Below are positions 52,260-59,711 of a stretch of 64,000 nucleotides of DNA, one piece after another. The notes beneath the pieces were generated by a model. That model was not told where the DNA came from. It worked only from the letters and a program-made list of their open reading frames with translations, and made no database searches. The stretch comes from CALGDE01 sp964655355. GTDB taxonomy: Bacteria; Cyanobacteriota; Cyanobacteriia; CACIAM-69d. The position numbers were made by a program, and so were the translations under genes. The DNA is taken from the NCBI GenBank assembly GCA_964655355.1, contig CAZZMD010000020.1, positions 1 through 64,000 on the forward strand, read 5' to 3'. The number at the start of each line of letters is the position of its first letter. The stretch's first letter is position 1.

Positions 52260-53120
52260 ATGAAACGACTCACTTCCACTCTTCTATCGACCCTCGCCGC
52301 TGCCGCTACGGTTGCCGCGATCGCTCCCACCGCCTCCGCCTACTCCCTCACCGGGACCCACGACGGCTGGACCTACATGCAAGACTCCGCTGATGACAGC
52401 ACCGGCGGCGGCGGCATCTTTGAGATCTTTGGTATGGCCTACAAGCAAGAAGGCAATACCCTCTCCTTTGCCCTCAATGCTGACATCGGAATCGAAGGAC
52501 ATGATTGGCGCCATGCTAAAGACAAGAACATTGGCTGGGGGGATTTAGTGCTGACCTTTGGCGATGTCGAATATGGCGTTCATTTCGCGGGTACCAATGA
52601 CTCTGGCGTTTCTGAGACCGGTTTATACAGTGACATCACCCGCCAGGACGTGACTAAAAACAACCACGGTTGGTCGAGATTCAGCAGCTACGCCAATTAT
52701 GTCGGTGCAGAATCGACCCACTTTGGGGACGAGCGCGATGTTGCACATTTTGCCAACCGAGCCAAGCGTCAGTCTGGGAATTCCCTAGCTTCCGGTACCC
52801 ACGAAGGGGACATCACCATGCTGGGTAGTAGCGAACTCCTGGATTTCGGCGCTGCCTTTGGGGGTGACGAGACCGGTGACTATACCTTTGGTTTCAGCTT
52901 CGAAATGACCGAGGCAATGACCGGCGAATTTGTTGCTGAGCTGTGGTTGGAGTGCATCAACGACAGCATCGCCCTGGATGGCATCGTGGCGTCCAAGACC
53001 ACGAGCCACCCGGTCGGTGTGCCTGAGCCTACCGCCATGCTGGGTCTCCTAGGGGCAACGGCGTTTGGTGGCACTCGCCTCCGTCGCCGCAACGATGACG
53101 ATGATTCCGCCATCGGCTAA
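52260..53120 (+). CDS. PEP-CTERM exosortase-dependent surface protein (XDD3-type)
   Basis: 286 residues from ATG 52260. Signal peptide 1-27 (LLSTLAAAATVAAIAPTASA), beta-rich body with 'DGWTYMQDSADDSTGGGGIFEIFGMAYK' and 'NIGWGDLVLTFGDVEYGVHF', matching the cyanobacterial XDD3 group of exosortase substrates, and a C-terminal sorting signal 'VPEPTAMLGLLGATAFGGTR' followed by RRR. The protein should be exported, trimmed by an exosortase and displayed on the surface or in the matrix. The gene is single, with no exosortase gene in the window, and has its own terminator. Confidence 0.92.
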   Translation: MKRLTSTLLSTLAAAATVAAIAPTASAYSLTGTHDGWTYMQDSADDSTGGGGIFEIFGMAYKQEGNTLSFALNADIGIEGHDWRHAKDKNIGWGDLVLTFGDVEYGVHFAGTNDSGVSETGLYSDITRQDVTKNNHGWSRFSSYANYVGAESTHFGDERDVAHFANRAKRQSGNSLASGTHEGDITMLGSSELLDFGAAFGGDETGDYTFGFSFEMTEAMTGEFVAELWLECINDSIALDGIVASKTTSHPVGVPEPTAMLGLLGATAFGGTRLRRRNDDDDSAIG

Positions 53121-53183
53121 ACAAAAGCTTGGAAGCACTGCCCTACGGGCGATCGCTTCCTTGACGTGACATCTCCTCACCGC

Positions 53184-53217
53184 GCCGAGTCCTGGATTTC
53201 CGGGCTCGGCATTTTTA
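53184..53217 (+). terminator. Terminator after the PEP-CTERM gene
   Basis: GCCGAG (53184-53189) pairs with CTCGGC (53205-53210), with further pairing TCC/GGG-type inside, followed by ATTTTTAT. It lies 63 bp after the stop. Confidence 0.82.
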
Positions 53218-53355
53218 TCGGCATTTTTTTATTGCGGCTCGCTCCAGTTTTTTCTACCGCCTTGTGTCAAGTCACGGTCGTGGGAAATGGGGATGGGAAA
53301 TGGTGTGTGGTGGTGTACGGTTTTGAGAGGATTTGAGGGTTTCTGACCGCAACTC

Positions 53356-54882
53356 ATGATTTTTCCCGATTTTGACCAATTTTCGGCACTGGCGAGCGAT
53401 GGTAATTTTATTCCGGTCTACCAGGAATGGGTGGCAGACCTGGATACGCCGGTGTCGGCTTGGTACAAGGTCTGTGCCGATCGCCCCTATAGTTTTTTGT
53501 TGGAGTCGGTAGAAGGGGGGGAAACCATTGGCCGCTATAGCTTTTTGGGGTGCGATCCCCTATGGACTTTGGAAGCCCGGGGCGATCGCTCGGTGCAAAC
53601 CCATCGGGATGGCCGCGAGGAAATGTTTACGGGCAATCCACTGGAGATTTTGCGCGATCGCCTGGCTGCCTATGACCCGGTGAAATTGCCAGAATTGCCG
53701 CCGGGACTGGGGGGCTTATTTGGCTTTTGGGGCTATGAGCTGATCCAGTGGATTGAATCTCGGGTGCCGGTCCATGCCGCCGGGGAAGACGGGATGCCCG
53801 ATGGGCTGTGGATGCAGGTGGATCGGCTGCTGGTGTTCGACCAGGTGAAGCGGAAAATTTGGGTGATTGGATTTGCCGACTGTCGCGATCGCCAGGATGA
53901 CCTGCGGGGTGCCTATGACGAGGCGTGTGCCGTGGTGAAAGGGCTGGTGGATCAGTTGCAGACGCCCCTGGATGAACGGGGCACGGCCTTGGAATGGACC
54001 TCTCCAACGGCCGAGCGATCGCCCCTGGACTTTACGAGCAATACGACAAAAGAAACATTCTGCGCCAATGTGCGCAAGGCGAAGGACTATATTCGCGCCG
54101 GGGATATTTTCCAGGTGGTGATTTCCCAGCGATTGTCCACTCCGTTTGCGGGGCAGCCGTTTAATTTGTACCGATCGCTCCGCCTCCTCAACCCGTCGCC
54201 CTATATGGCCTATTTCAACTTCGGGACCTGGCAGCTTATCGGCTCCAGCCCAGAGGTAATGGTCAAGGCAGAGCAGGGCGACCAAGGACAGCTTGTGGCT
54301 ACCCTGCGGCCGATCGCCGGTACCCGCCCCCGAGGGAAAACACCGGAGCGCGATCGCGCCTATGCCGAAGATTTACTTGCGGATCCTAAGGAAGTGGCCG
54401 AGCACGTCATGCTGGTGGACCTGGGACGGAATGATTTAGGGCGCGTGTGCGAGAAGGGATCAGTGACCGTCGATGAATTGATGGTGATCGAGCGCTACTC
54501 CCATGTCATGCATATCGTCAGCAATGTCATTGGCAATCTGGATGGGGATCAAACGGCCTGGGATTTGCTCGCCGCCACCTTCCCCGCCGGGACCGTCAGC
54601 GGTGCGCCCAAGATTCGCGCCATGGAGATTATCCACGAGCTGGAGGGCGATCGCCGGGGACCCTATTCCGGGGCTTACGGCTACTACGATTTCGAGGGCC
54701 AGCTCAATACCGCCATCACTATTCGCAGTGCCTTTGTCGAGCGCGATCGCGAGGGTAACCAGACGGTCTCGGTGCAGGCGGGGGCTGGTCTAGTGGCGGA
54801 CTCGGTGCCGGACAACGAATATGAGGAAACCCTCAACAAGGCGCGGGGCCTGTTGGAAGCGATCCGTAGCGTCCAGGGTTAG
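53356..54882 (+). CDS. trpE: Anthranilate synthase component I
   Basis: 508 residues. N-terminal regulatory part 'FIPVYQEWVADLDTPVSAWYK...YSFLLESVEGGETIGRYSFLG' with the tryptophan-binding LLES motif, and the chorismate-binding domain from about residue 235: 'NTTKETFCANVRKAKDYIRAGDIFQVVISQR', 'GSSPEVMVK', 'LRPIAGTRPRGKTPERD', 'HVMLVDLGRNDLGRVC', 'GTVSGAPKIRAMEII' and 'QAGAGLVADSVPDNEYEET'. It makes anthranilate with TrpG. The LLES element indicates feedback inhibition by tryptophan. No trpG is adjacent. The MFS gene follows 6 bp later and is probably co-transcribed. Confidence 0.97.
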   Translation: MIFPDFDQFSALASDGNFIPVYQEWVADLDTPVSAWYKVCADRPYSFLLESVEGGETIGRYSFLGCDPLWTLEARGDRSVQTHRDGREEMFTGNPLEILRDRLAAYDPVKLPELPPGLGGLFGFWGYELIQWIESRVPVHAAGEDGMPDGLWMQVDRLLVFDQVKRKIWVIGFADCRDRQDDLRGAYDEACAVVKGLVDQLQTPLDERGTALEWTSPTAERSPLDFTSNTTKETFCANVRKAKDYIRAGDIFQVVISQRLSTPFAGQPFNLYRSLRLLNPSPYMAYFNFGTWQLIGSSPEVMVKAEQGDQGQLVATLRPIAGTRPRGKTPERDRAYAEDLLADPKEVAEHVMLVDLGRNDLGRVCEKGSVTVDELMVIERYSHVMHIVSNVIGNLDGDQTAWDLLAATFPAGTVSGAPKIRAMEIIHELEGDRRGPYSGAYGYYDFEGQLNTAITIRSAFVERDREGNQTVSVQAGAGLVADSVPDNEYEETLNKARGLLEAIRSVQG

Positions 54883-54888
54883 GGCGAT

Positions 54889-56097
54889 ATGGGACATTCA
54901 ACGAATTCAAACTCCCCCGCGGCCCCGGTGCGCCTGCGGGATGAGCTATCCACCATCGTGATCCTCCTGTCGGCGGGGGCCCTGTCCTCCATGACCGGCG
55001 GCACGGTGGATCCCGTTTTTCCCGACATTACGCGATCGCTCGTCATGGACGATCGCTGGACCGGGACGGTGGCAAGCCTACATATTCTGACCACCGCGAT
55101 CGCCGGGCCCATCATGGGCTTACTGGCGGACCGTCTGGGCAAAAAACTCATTCTCGTGTCGGCATTAGTCGCCTATGCCCTGTTTGGCGCCATGGGCGGA
55201 CTCGCCCAAAACACCGAGTTTTATATCCTCAGCCGTCTATTGGTGGGGGTCGCCAGTGGTGGCATTGCGGCGGCCAGTATTGGCTGGTTAGCGACGAAAT
55301 ACGACGGTGCAGTGCGATCGCGCATCTTGGGTTATGCGGCCAGCGCCCTAGCCAGCGCCAGCATTGTCTTTCCCCTGGTGGGCGGTTGGGTAGGCTCCTT
55401 CGGCTGGCGCTGGGCCTTCGTCATTTATTTATTGGGTCTCCCCGTTGCCCTGGTGGTCGTTTTCGGACTCAAAGCCGGCAGCGACGGCCCCAACGAAGCG
55501 CTCGAGCAACTTCCCCTACTGCGCCAAACCCTAAAAAAGCCAGACCTCTGGCTCACCTTTGCCGGCTTAGCCCTCTCCTCCGCCTGCTTCGCCATGGTGA
55601 TTGTTTACGCGCCCCTCTATTTCAGCGAAGTGATTGGGGCGGACTCGGTGCTCAACGGGATGATCTTGGCGGCCCGGGCGATCGGCGCAGCCATCTTAGC
55701 CGCCGTGGGAGCCAGTCGATTAGCGCGACGGCTGGGGGTACGCCGGGCGATCGCCCTGGGATTTTTGATTATGGCCATCACCCTCGCCACCATCCCCACC
55801 TTCCGCGATCCCCGGTTGATTTTATTTATTGCGCTTATTTTTGGGCTCGGTTTTGGCGCAGTCATGCCCAACCTCTATGACACCGCCGCCGAACAATGTC
55901 CCCCCGAAACCCGCGCCACCCTGCTCGCCTTGGGCAACGGTCTCTCAGCATTGGGACAATTTTCGTCGCCCTTTTTCTTAGGTCCGGTTTGGAAATACAA
56001 CGGCGCAGCGGTCTTTTGGATCGCGGCGATCGCCGCCGGCATCACCGGACTAATCCTGATGCTTCGTCCCGGTCGCTCCCTCAGCGCCTCCCCTTAA
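54889..56097 (+). CDS. MFS transporter
   Basis: 402 residues with 12 predicted membrane helices. Motif A-type loop 'GLLADRLGKKLILVSALV' between helices 2 and 3, 'SRLLVGVASGGIAAASIGWLATKY', and a central loop before helix 7. It resembles the drug/H+ antiporter-1 type family (multidrug or metabolite efflux). The gene starts 6 bp after trpE, so co-expression is likely and export of an aromatic compound is imaginable, but there is no direct evidence for that. ATG 54889 is the first start. Confidence 0.92.
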   Translation: MGHSTNSNSPAAPVRLRDELSTIVILLSAGALSSMTGGTVDPVFPDITRSLVMDDRWTGTVASLHILTTAIAGPIMGLLADRLGKKLILVSALVAYALFGAMGGLAQNTEFYILSRLLVGVASGGIAAASIGWLATKYDGAVRSRILGYAASALASASIVFPLVGGWVGSFGWRWAFVIYLLGLPVALVVVFGLKAGSDGPNEALEQLPLLRQTLKKPDLWLTFAGLALSSACFAMVIVYAPLYFSEVIGADSVLNGMILAARAIGAAILAAVGASRLARRLGVRRAIALGFLIMAITLATIPTFRDPRLILFIALIFGLGFGAVMPNLYDTAAEQCPPETRATLLALGNGLSALGQFSSPFFLGPVWKYNGAAVFWIAAIAAGITGLILMLRPGRSLSASP

Positions 56098-56174
56098 GGG
56101 CTTCAAAGCACTTCAACGGTTGTTGCTTTCTTGCAACACAATCAGAAATTGTGACCGGTTGCCCCAAGATTCCT

Positions 56175-56180
56175 TATAAT
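56175..56180 (+). promoter_or_regulatory. Likely -10 box (TATAAT) for the gene at 56230
   Basis: A perfect TATAAT in an otherwise GC-rich region, 50 bp upstream of the start. The -35 is weak: TTGTGA at 56149-56154 gives a 20-bp spacer, so a type II promoter with an activator is possible. Confidence 0.5.
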
Positions 56181-56229
56181 CTTTTGTATAAGTAGCGCAA
56201 CAAAACTTCTCACAGGGAGGGAAATTCTA

Positions 56230-56694
56230 ATGGGAATTTGGCAAAGACTGTTCGGAACTGGCAATGGTCCCGCGTACTTTTTGGAAGATGACGACGCAAA
56301 GACCTTCGGCGACATCGACTACATGCGCAAGGAAACCAGTGTTGAGCGTACCTACCCCAAAGGTTTCGCAAAGGATATCCCCGTAGATAAGGTAGTGCCC
56401 CCTTCCATGAGTGGTTTGGGCGCTCCCAAAGCTGGCGGGACCCCTGGATTTTCCTCCGGTGGTGGTTACAATTCCTCCGTTTCTTCCTACACGCCGCCGA
56501 CCCCCAGCTTCAACACTCCCCCGGCACCGAGCTTTAACCCTCCGGCCACCCCTGAGCCCCCCGCAGCAGCCCCCGAGCCTGCCGCTGAAGCTCCCAAGCC
56601 CGAGGCGCCTAAGTTTGAGCCTTCCGCTCCCAAATCCACCGGCAGCAACGACATGGATATGTTCCGCAACATGGCGAAAGGCCTGCGCCGCTAG
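56230..56694 (+). CDS. Conserved-looking cyanobacterial hypothetical protein, proline-rich
   Basis: 154 residues from ATG 56230 with a strong ribosome-binding site (AGGGAGGG). The first 45 residues look structured (MGIWQRLFGTGNGPAYFLED, 20 shown; then DIDYMRKETSVERTYPKGF); the rest is Pro/Ala/Ser-rich and probably disordered, ending with a short basic helix (MDMFRNMAKGLRR). Both ends therefore look like short binding segments joined by a flexible linker. I cannot name a function. It has its own promoter and terminator. Confidence 0.82.
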   Translation: MGIWQRLFGTGNGPAYFLEDDDAKTFGDIDYMRKETSVERTYPKGFAKDIPVDKVVPPSMSGLGAPKAGGTPGFSSGGGYNSSVSSYTPPTPSFNTPPAPSFNPPATPEPPAAAPEPAAEAPKPEAPKFEPSAPKSTGSNDMDMFRNMAKGLRR

Positions 56695-56747
56695 GTTGCG
56701 AGGAGCTGCTTGTTCTGCGCTTGTTTGAGTGAAACGAGCTTGAACCC

Positions 56748-56788
56748 AATCGGGTCTTGATCAGGGCGGATCAGGACCCGATTCTTTT
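56748..56788 (+). terminator. Rho-independent terminator
   Basis: AATCGGGTC (56748-56756) pairs with GACCCGATT (56775-56783), and TGATC pairs with GATCA further inside; CTTTT follows. It ends the transcript of the proline-rich protein gene. Confidence 0.87.
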
Positions 56789-56803
56789 CGGTCGATTTAG
56801 GTC

Positions 56804-56863
56804 GGTTGAGTTTGGGGTTGTTGAGTTTGGGGCGGTTGAGTTTGGGGCGGTTGAATTTAGGCT
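56804..56863. repeat. 15-nt tandem repeat, four copies
   Basis: Units GGTTGAGTTTGGGGT, TGTTGAGTTTGGGGC, GGTTGAGTTTGGGGC and GGTTGAATTTAGGCT follow each other directly; a degenerate copy (CGATTTAGGTC) precedes them. They lie 16 bp after the terminator and before a possible micro-ORF pair. Confidence 0.93.
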
Positions 56864-56924
56864 GACACCAACTCTTTGAATATATGCTGCGAATTAAAGG
56901 CGGCTACAAGGAGTAGGGGGAACC

Positions 56925-56999
56925 ATGGCCGATGTTGTGAAAATCGATGCAAAGTTCAAGTGTTGTGGTGGCTTAAGACAGAGCAAGTCAAAACTGTAA
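56925..56999 (+). CDS. Possible 24-residue micropeptide (with upstream 10-codon reading frame)
   Basis: ATG 56925 opens a 24-codon frame (begins MADVVKIDAKFKCCGGLRQ) ending at TAA 56997-56999. AGGAG (56909-56913) is 11 nt upstream. That same AGGAG forms the end of another short frame, ATG 56884 to TAG 56916 (MLRIKGGYKE), which would be a leader peptide. A Cys-Cys-Gly-Gly motif is notable. Evidence is weak: it rests on start-site context and composition only, and the region otherwise lies between a terminator and a convergent gene. Confidence 0.25.
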   Translation: MADVVKIDAKFKCCGGLRQSKSKL

Positions 57000-57033
57000 C
57001 TCAAGCTGCTGTCTAGGGGGGACAAGTCCGGGG

Positions 57034-57762
57034 TCAAGCCAGCTTGATTTGCCTAAGATCCCGTTCTGCCGTGGTGTAGTTGGGTAAAAATTGCGCCAGC
57101 AATCGGTGGAATCGCGCGTTATGGAGCCGTTCCAGCAGATGGGTCATCTCGTGCACCACCACATACTCCAAACAGTGGGGCGGTGTGCGGATCAGTTCCG
57201 TATTGAGCCAAATCCTCCGCTTTGGGATATTGCAGGTGCCCCACCGGGTTTTCATCCGCTTAAATCGCATTTCATCGACCCGCACCCCCATGATCGGCTC
57301 CCACTGTTGGACCAGTGCTGGGGCAATGTCCCCCAATTGCTGGCGATACCATGCATAGAGCACCTTCTCGCGAGCCGCCACCGTAGCCGGCGATCGCACA
57401 TAAAGATGTAACCCCTCGGGCTCCTGTAGTTCTACGTAAGACTTGCCCGTTGTGGCGTGGATCTGTAGGCAATAGGGCTGTCCCCGAAAATAGTGGGTTT
57501 CGCCGGGACGATATTGGCGGGGGGCAGGGAGTGGGCGACGTTGGCATTCAGCGCGCTTTTTTTCAATCCAACGCCGTTTCGATTCCGCAAATTGGCGCAC
57601 CCGATCCAGATCCGTATGCAGCGGAGCCGTGATCCCCACCCGCCCATCCGGTGGATAAACCCGCAGATTGATATTTTTAATCGCCTTTCGCTGAACCGCG
57701 ATCGCCATATCCCCAATTTCAAGGATTTCAGTTTCAGTCGCGATAAGTTTCGATGACATCAT
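57034..57762 (-). CDS. YgjP/M48-type zinc metallopeptidase (DUF45)
   Basis: 242 residues. The zinc-binding motif HExxH lies in 'LEYVVVHEMTHLLERLHNARFHRLLAQFLP' near the C-terminus; the N-terminal half is beta-rich ('IKNINLRVYPPDGRVGITAP', 'RRWIEKKRAECQRR'), and 'MRFKRMKTRWGTCNIPKRRIWLNTELI' is the typical segment before the HExxH. This is the YgjP-like family; substrates are not established, and a link with type I restriction loci in other bacteria is not seen here. It is divergent from the 72-residue gene at 57826. Confidence 0.93.
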   Translation of the reverse strand: MMSSKLIATETEILEIGDMAIAVQRKAIKNINLRVYPPDGRVGITAPLHTDLDRVRQFAESKRRWIEKKRAECQRRPLPAPRQYRPGETHYFRGQPYCLQIHATTGKSYVELQEPEGLHLYVRSPATVAAREKVLYAWYRQQLGDIAPALVQQWEPIMGVRVDEMRFKRMKTRWGTCNIPKRRIWLNTELIRTPPHCLEYVVVHEMTHLLERLHNARFHRLLAQFLPNYTTAERDLRQIKLA

Positions 57763-57825
57763 CCGGTCGGTATTTCCCGCGCTGCACGCTCTAAGATAAA
57801 ACCATTGATTCAGGAGACTCGTCCT

Positions 57826-58044
57826 ATGCCCGTCAGTGCTGTTGGCAACCCACCCCCAGAGGCAGACCAGTTACGTAACGAGCTGGAAACGCAATTGCCG
57901 GAAATCATCGCTCAGTTTAATCAGGTCCTACAAGAGCAGTTCGGTTTCAAAGACATCCGCGTGGGTGGATTCACCATTGTCCCCGCCGCCGCGATCGCTG
58001 ATAGCAATATCTCCTGTGATGAGGAAGGTTGTTCCATCTCCTAA
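57826..58044 (+). CDS. Small unknown protein, 72 residues
   Basis: ATG 57826 is preceded by CAGGAG (57811-57816). Helical N-terminal half (ADQLRNELETQLPEIIAQFN) and a C-terminal part 'IRVGGFTIVPAAAIADSN' ending in two cysteines (CDEEGCSIS). The C-x4-C at the very C-terminus could bind metal or form a disulfide; by size and pattern it could be a modified-peptide precursor, but no leader-peptide family was recognised. It is followed by an inverted repeat. Confidence 0.7.
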   Translation: MPVSAVGNPPPEADQLRNELETQLPEIIAQFNQVLQEQFGFKDIRVGGFTIVPAAAIADSNISCDEEGCSIS

Positions 58045-58419
58045 GACTGTTTTCTGTTTTCCTAAGACTGCATAAGGGACGTTAGAGCGCCCCCGTATGC
58101 CCACGCTGTATTGACCAATCGATTGGATAGCGTGGGCATATGACTGGATGGGGGGCATTCCTGACCTGCAATTCCTGAACTGCAATTCCTGAGCTGCCCT
58201 ATCTAAATCAAGTCTGTCCGACTCAAACGCAATAACCTAGCCTGGCTGCCGTCTACGATGAGCAACTGCCCGCTAGGGCATCTGAGGCGATCGCCCCCTT
58301 CAATGATCGCCCCCTCAACGTGTATTTTTACCGTCCGGTTTTTTCGACCTTAGGCGTCCTGTTTGGACAGAGTATGCTAGTTTTTAATTAATGTACGTTA
58401 TTCAAAAGGCGGAGGGACA
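58045..58419. other. Intergenic region of about 375 bp
   Basis: Holds the inverted repeat at 58096-58140 and a 14-nt tandem duplication (CCTGACCTGCAATT, 58160-58173; CCTGAACTGCAATT, 58174-58187), then presumably the promoter of the gene at 58420. No gene seen. Confidence 0.7.
58096..58140. repeat. Perfect 12-bp inverted repeat with inner palindrome
   Basis: TATGCCCACGCT (58096-58107) and AGCGTGGGCATA (58129-58140) enclose a loop that contains CCAATCGATTGG, itself palindromic. It follows the 72-residue gene by 50 bp; with no T-run it is at most a weak terminator. Confidence 0.85.
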
Positions 58420-59700
58420 ATGACTCATAAGCCCGTACAGAACGATTTTGACGGCTGGGATTTTGATGGTTGGGCAACGGATGATGTGGTGGGATTGGTG
58501 GAGTATGAAATCTCAGAAATTAGTGAACCGAAGGAGCAAATTCTGGCACCGTCGGGGCCTCAGGCACTGGAAAAGGTTGATTTCGACCCACCGCAACGGT
58601 TGAGTTTTACGCCACGGCGATCGCAGCCCAATGTGCGCTCCAGTCCCCAACAGGCGTTTGCTTCTGCGTCGTCTCTCGGGATCGATGCCACTGCCCCTGG
58701 CGCTTTGGCAAAACCTTCGACTCCCACTATGGATCGGGTTGTGAATCGGGATCCTGAGCGATACGCCGAGCGATACGCCGAGCGATACGCCGAGCAATGC
58801 ATTGACCCGTTTGCACCGATGCCTTTGGAGGGCTGGGAAAAAGTGCAGGCGACCCGGCGATCGCTATTGGTTCGTTGGCGAGGATTGGTGCGCCATTGGC
58901 CGTGGCGGTTGGCGTGGTTGAGTAGTTTGGCGGTGGGCAGTTGTGCGGCTGTGTTGGCGTTGGGGCGGGCGCAACAGGCGGAGGTGATGACGGAAGCGGG
59001 GCTGCGGGATAAGTGTTTGACGGTGATGAACGCTGATGGGACGGTGTCGGGGGATAAGGCGAATGGGGTCGCGCAGTTGGTGGGGAAAGAGGGTCAGGCG
59101 CTGACCAAAAGTTTGGGGGCTCCCTATTGTGCCTTACCCAAAACCTCGGTGCGCTCCGGGGCAATTTTGGAGCGATCGCTCTATCAAGTGGAGGGCGATC
59201 GCCTGATGGTGGTGGCTTCGGAGGGCGATCGGGTGATTGGCTATGACATTCAATCTCCGGGGGATGAGGGCAGCGCAAACTTGGATGCGGAGGACCGTCA
59301 GGATTTTGATTTGCGCCAAAGTTGGGGCTGGTTAACGGGATCGCGGGTGTCGGAGCGCATGGTGGTGGGCGGTTTGGGCAGTATTGCCCTGGCCACCGAT
59401 GGTCCTGTCCATGCGCCGGTGGATGGGGTGATTTACGAGGAGGCGGCCTTGGTGGCGGAGGGGCAATTGTCCCGTTTGCCCGACAGTTGTGCGGTGTTTG
59501 GCAGTGTGGAATTGCCGGGGTATGCGGTGCAATTGTGTGGGCTGCGCGATCGCAAGGTGGGTGCGGTGGAGAAGGGGGACGTGATTGGGCGCGGCGAGGC
59601 GTTGGTGCATGTGGCGGTACTGCGACGGGATGGCAAACAGTGGATGTTTGTGCCGCCTTCGTCGGAGATTGTGGAGCGGGTATTGGGTAAGTCGGCGTAA
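58420..59700 (+). CDS. Membrane-anchored protein with degenerate M23/LytM-like domain
   Basis: 426 residues from ATG 58420 (AGGCGGAGGGA upstream). Cytoplasmic N-terminal 155 residues are low-complexity and contain a 12-nt triple repeat (ERYA, ERYA, ERYA); one membrane helix at about 160-182; then an extracytoplasmic domain. Its end, 'DGPVHAPVDGVIYEEAALV', 'LPGYAVQLCGLRDRKVGAVEKGDVIGRGEALVHVAVL', resembles the barrel of M23 (LytM) peptidases, but no H-x-H or H-x3-D zinc motif was seen, so it would be an inactive member. It is followed 11 bp later by a gene with likely peptidoglycan-active domains, probably in one operon. Confidence 0.7.
   Translation: MTHKPVQNDFDGWDFDGWATDDVVGLVEYEISEISEPKEQILAPSGPQALEKVDFDPPQRLSFTPRRSQPNVRSSPQQAFASASSLGIDATAPGALAKPSTPTMDRVVNRDPERYAERYAERYAEQCIDPFAPMPLEGWEKVQATRRSLLVRWRGLVRHWPWRLAWLSSLAVGSCAAVLALGRAQQAEVMTEAGLRDKCLTVMNADGTVSGDKANGVAQLVGKEGQALTKSLGAPYCALPKTSVRSGAILERSLYQVEGDRLMVVASEGDRVIGYDIQSPGDEGSANLDAEDRQDFDLRQSWGWLTGSRVSERMVVGGLGSIALATDGPVHAPVDGVIYEEAALVAEGQLSRLPDSCAVFGSVELPGYAVQLCGLRDRKVGAVEKGDVIGRGEALVHVAVLRRDGKQWMFVPPSSEIVERVLGKSA
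58756..58791. repeat. 12-nt perfect tandem repeat, three copies
   Basis: GAGCGATACGCC occurs three times in a row without a mismatch and encodes ERYA three times in the N-terminal tail of the membrane protein. Confidence 0.96.
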
Positions 59701-59711
59701 GGAGGGGCGTG

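Larger units (their letters stand above)
56695..57033. other. Intergenic region of about 340 bp
   Basis: Contains in order a terminator (56748-56788), the 15-nt tandem repeat (56804-56863) and the possible micropeptide frames (56884-56999). The convergent metalloprotease gene ends at 57034. Nothing else was seen. Confidence 0.8.
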
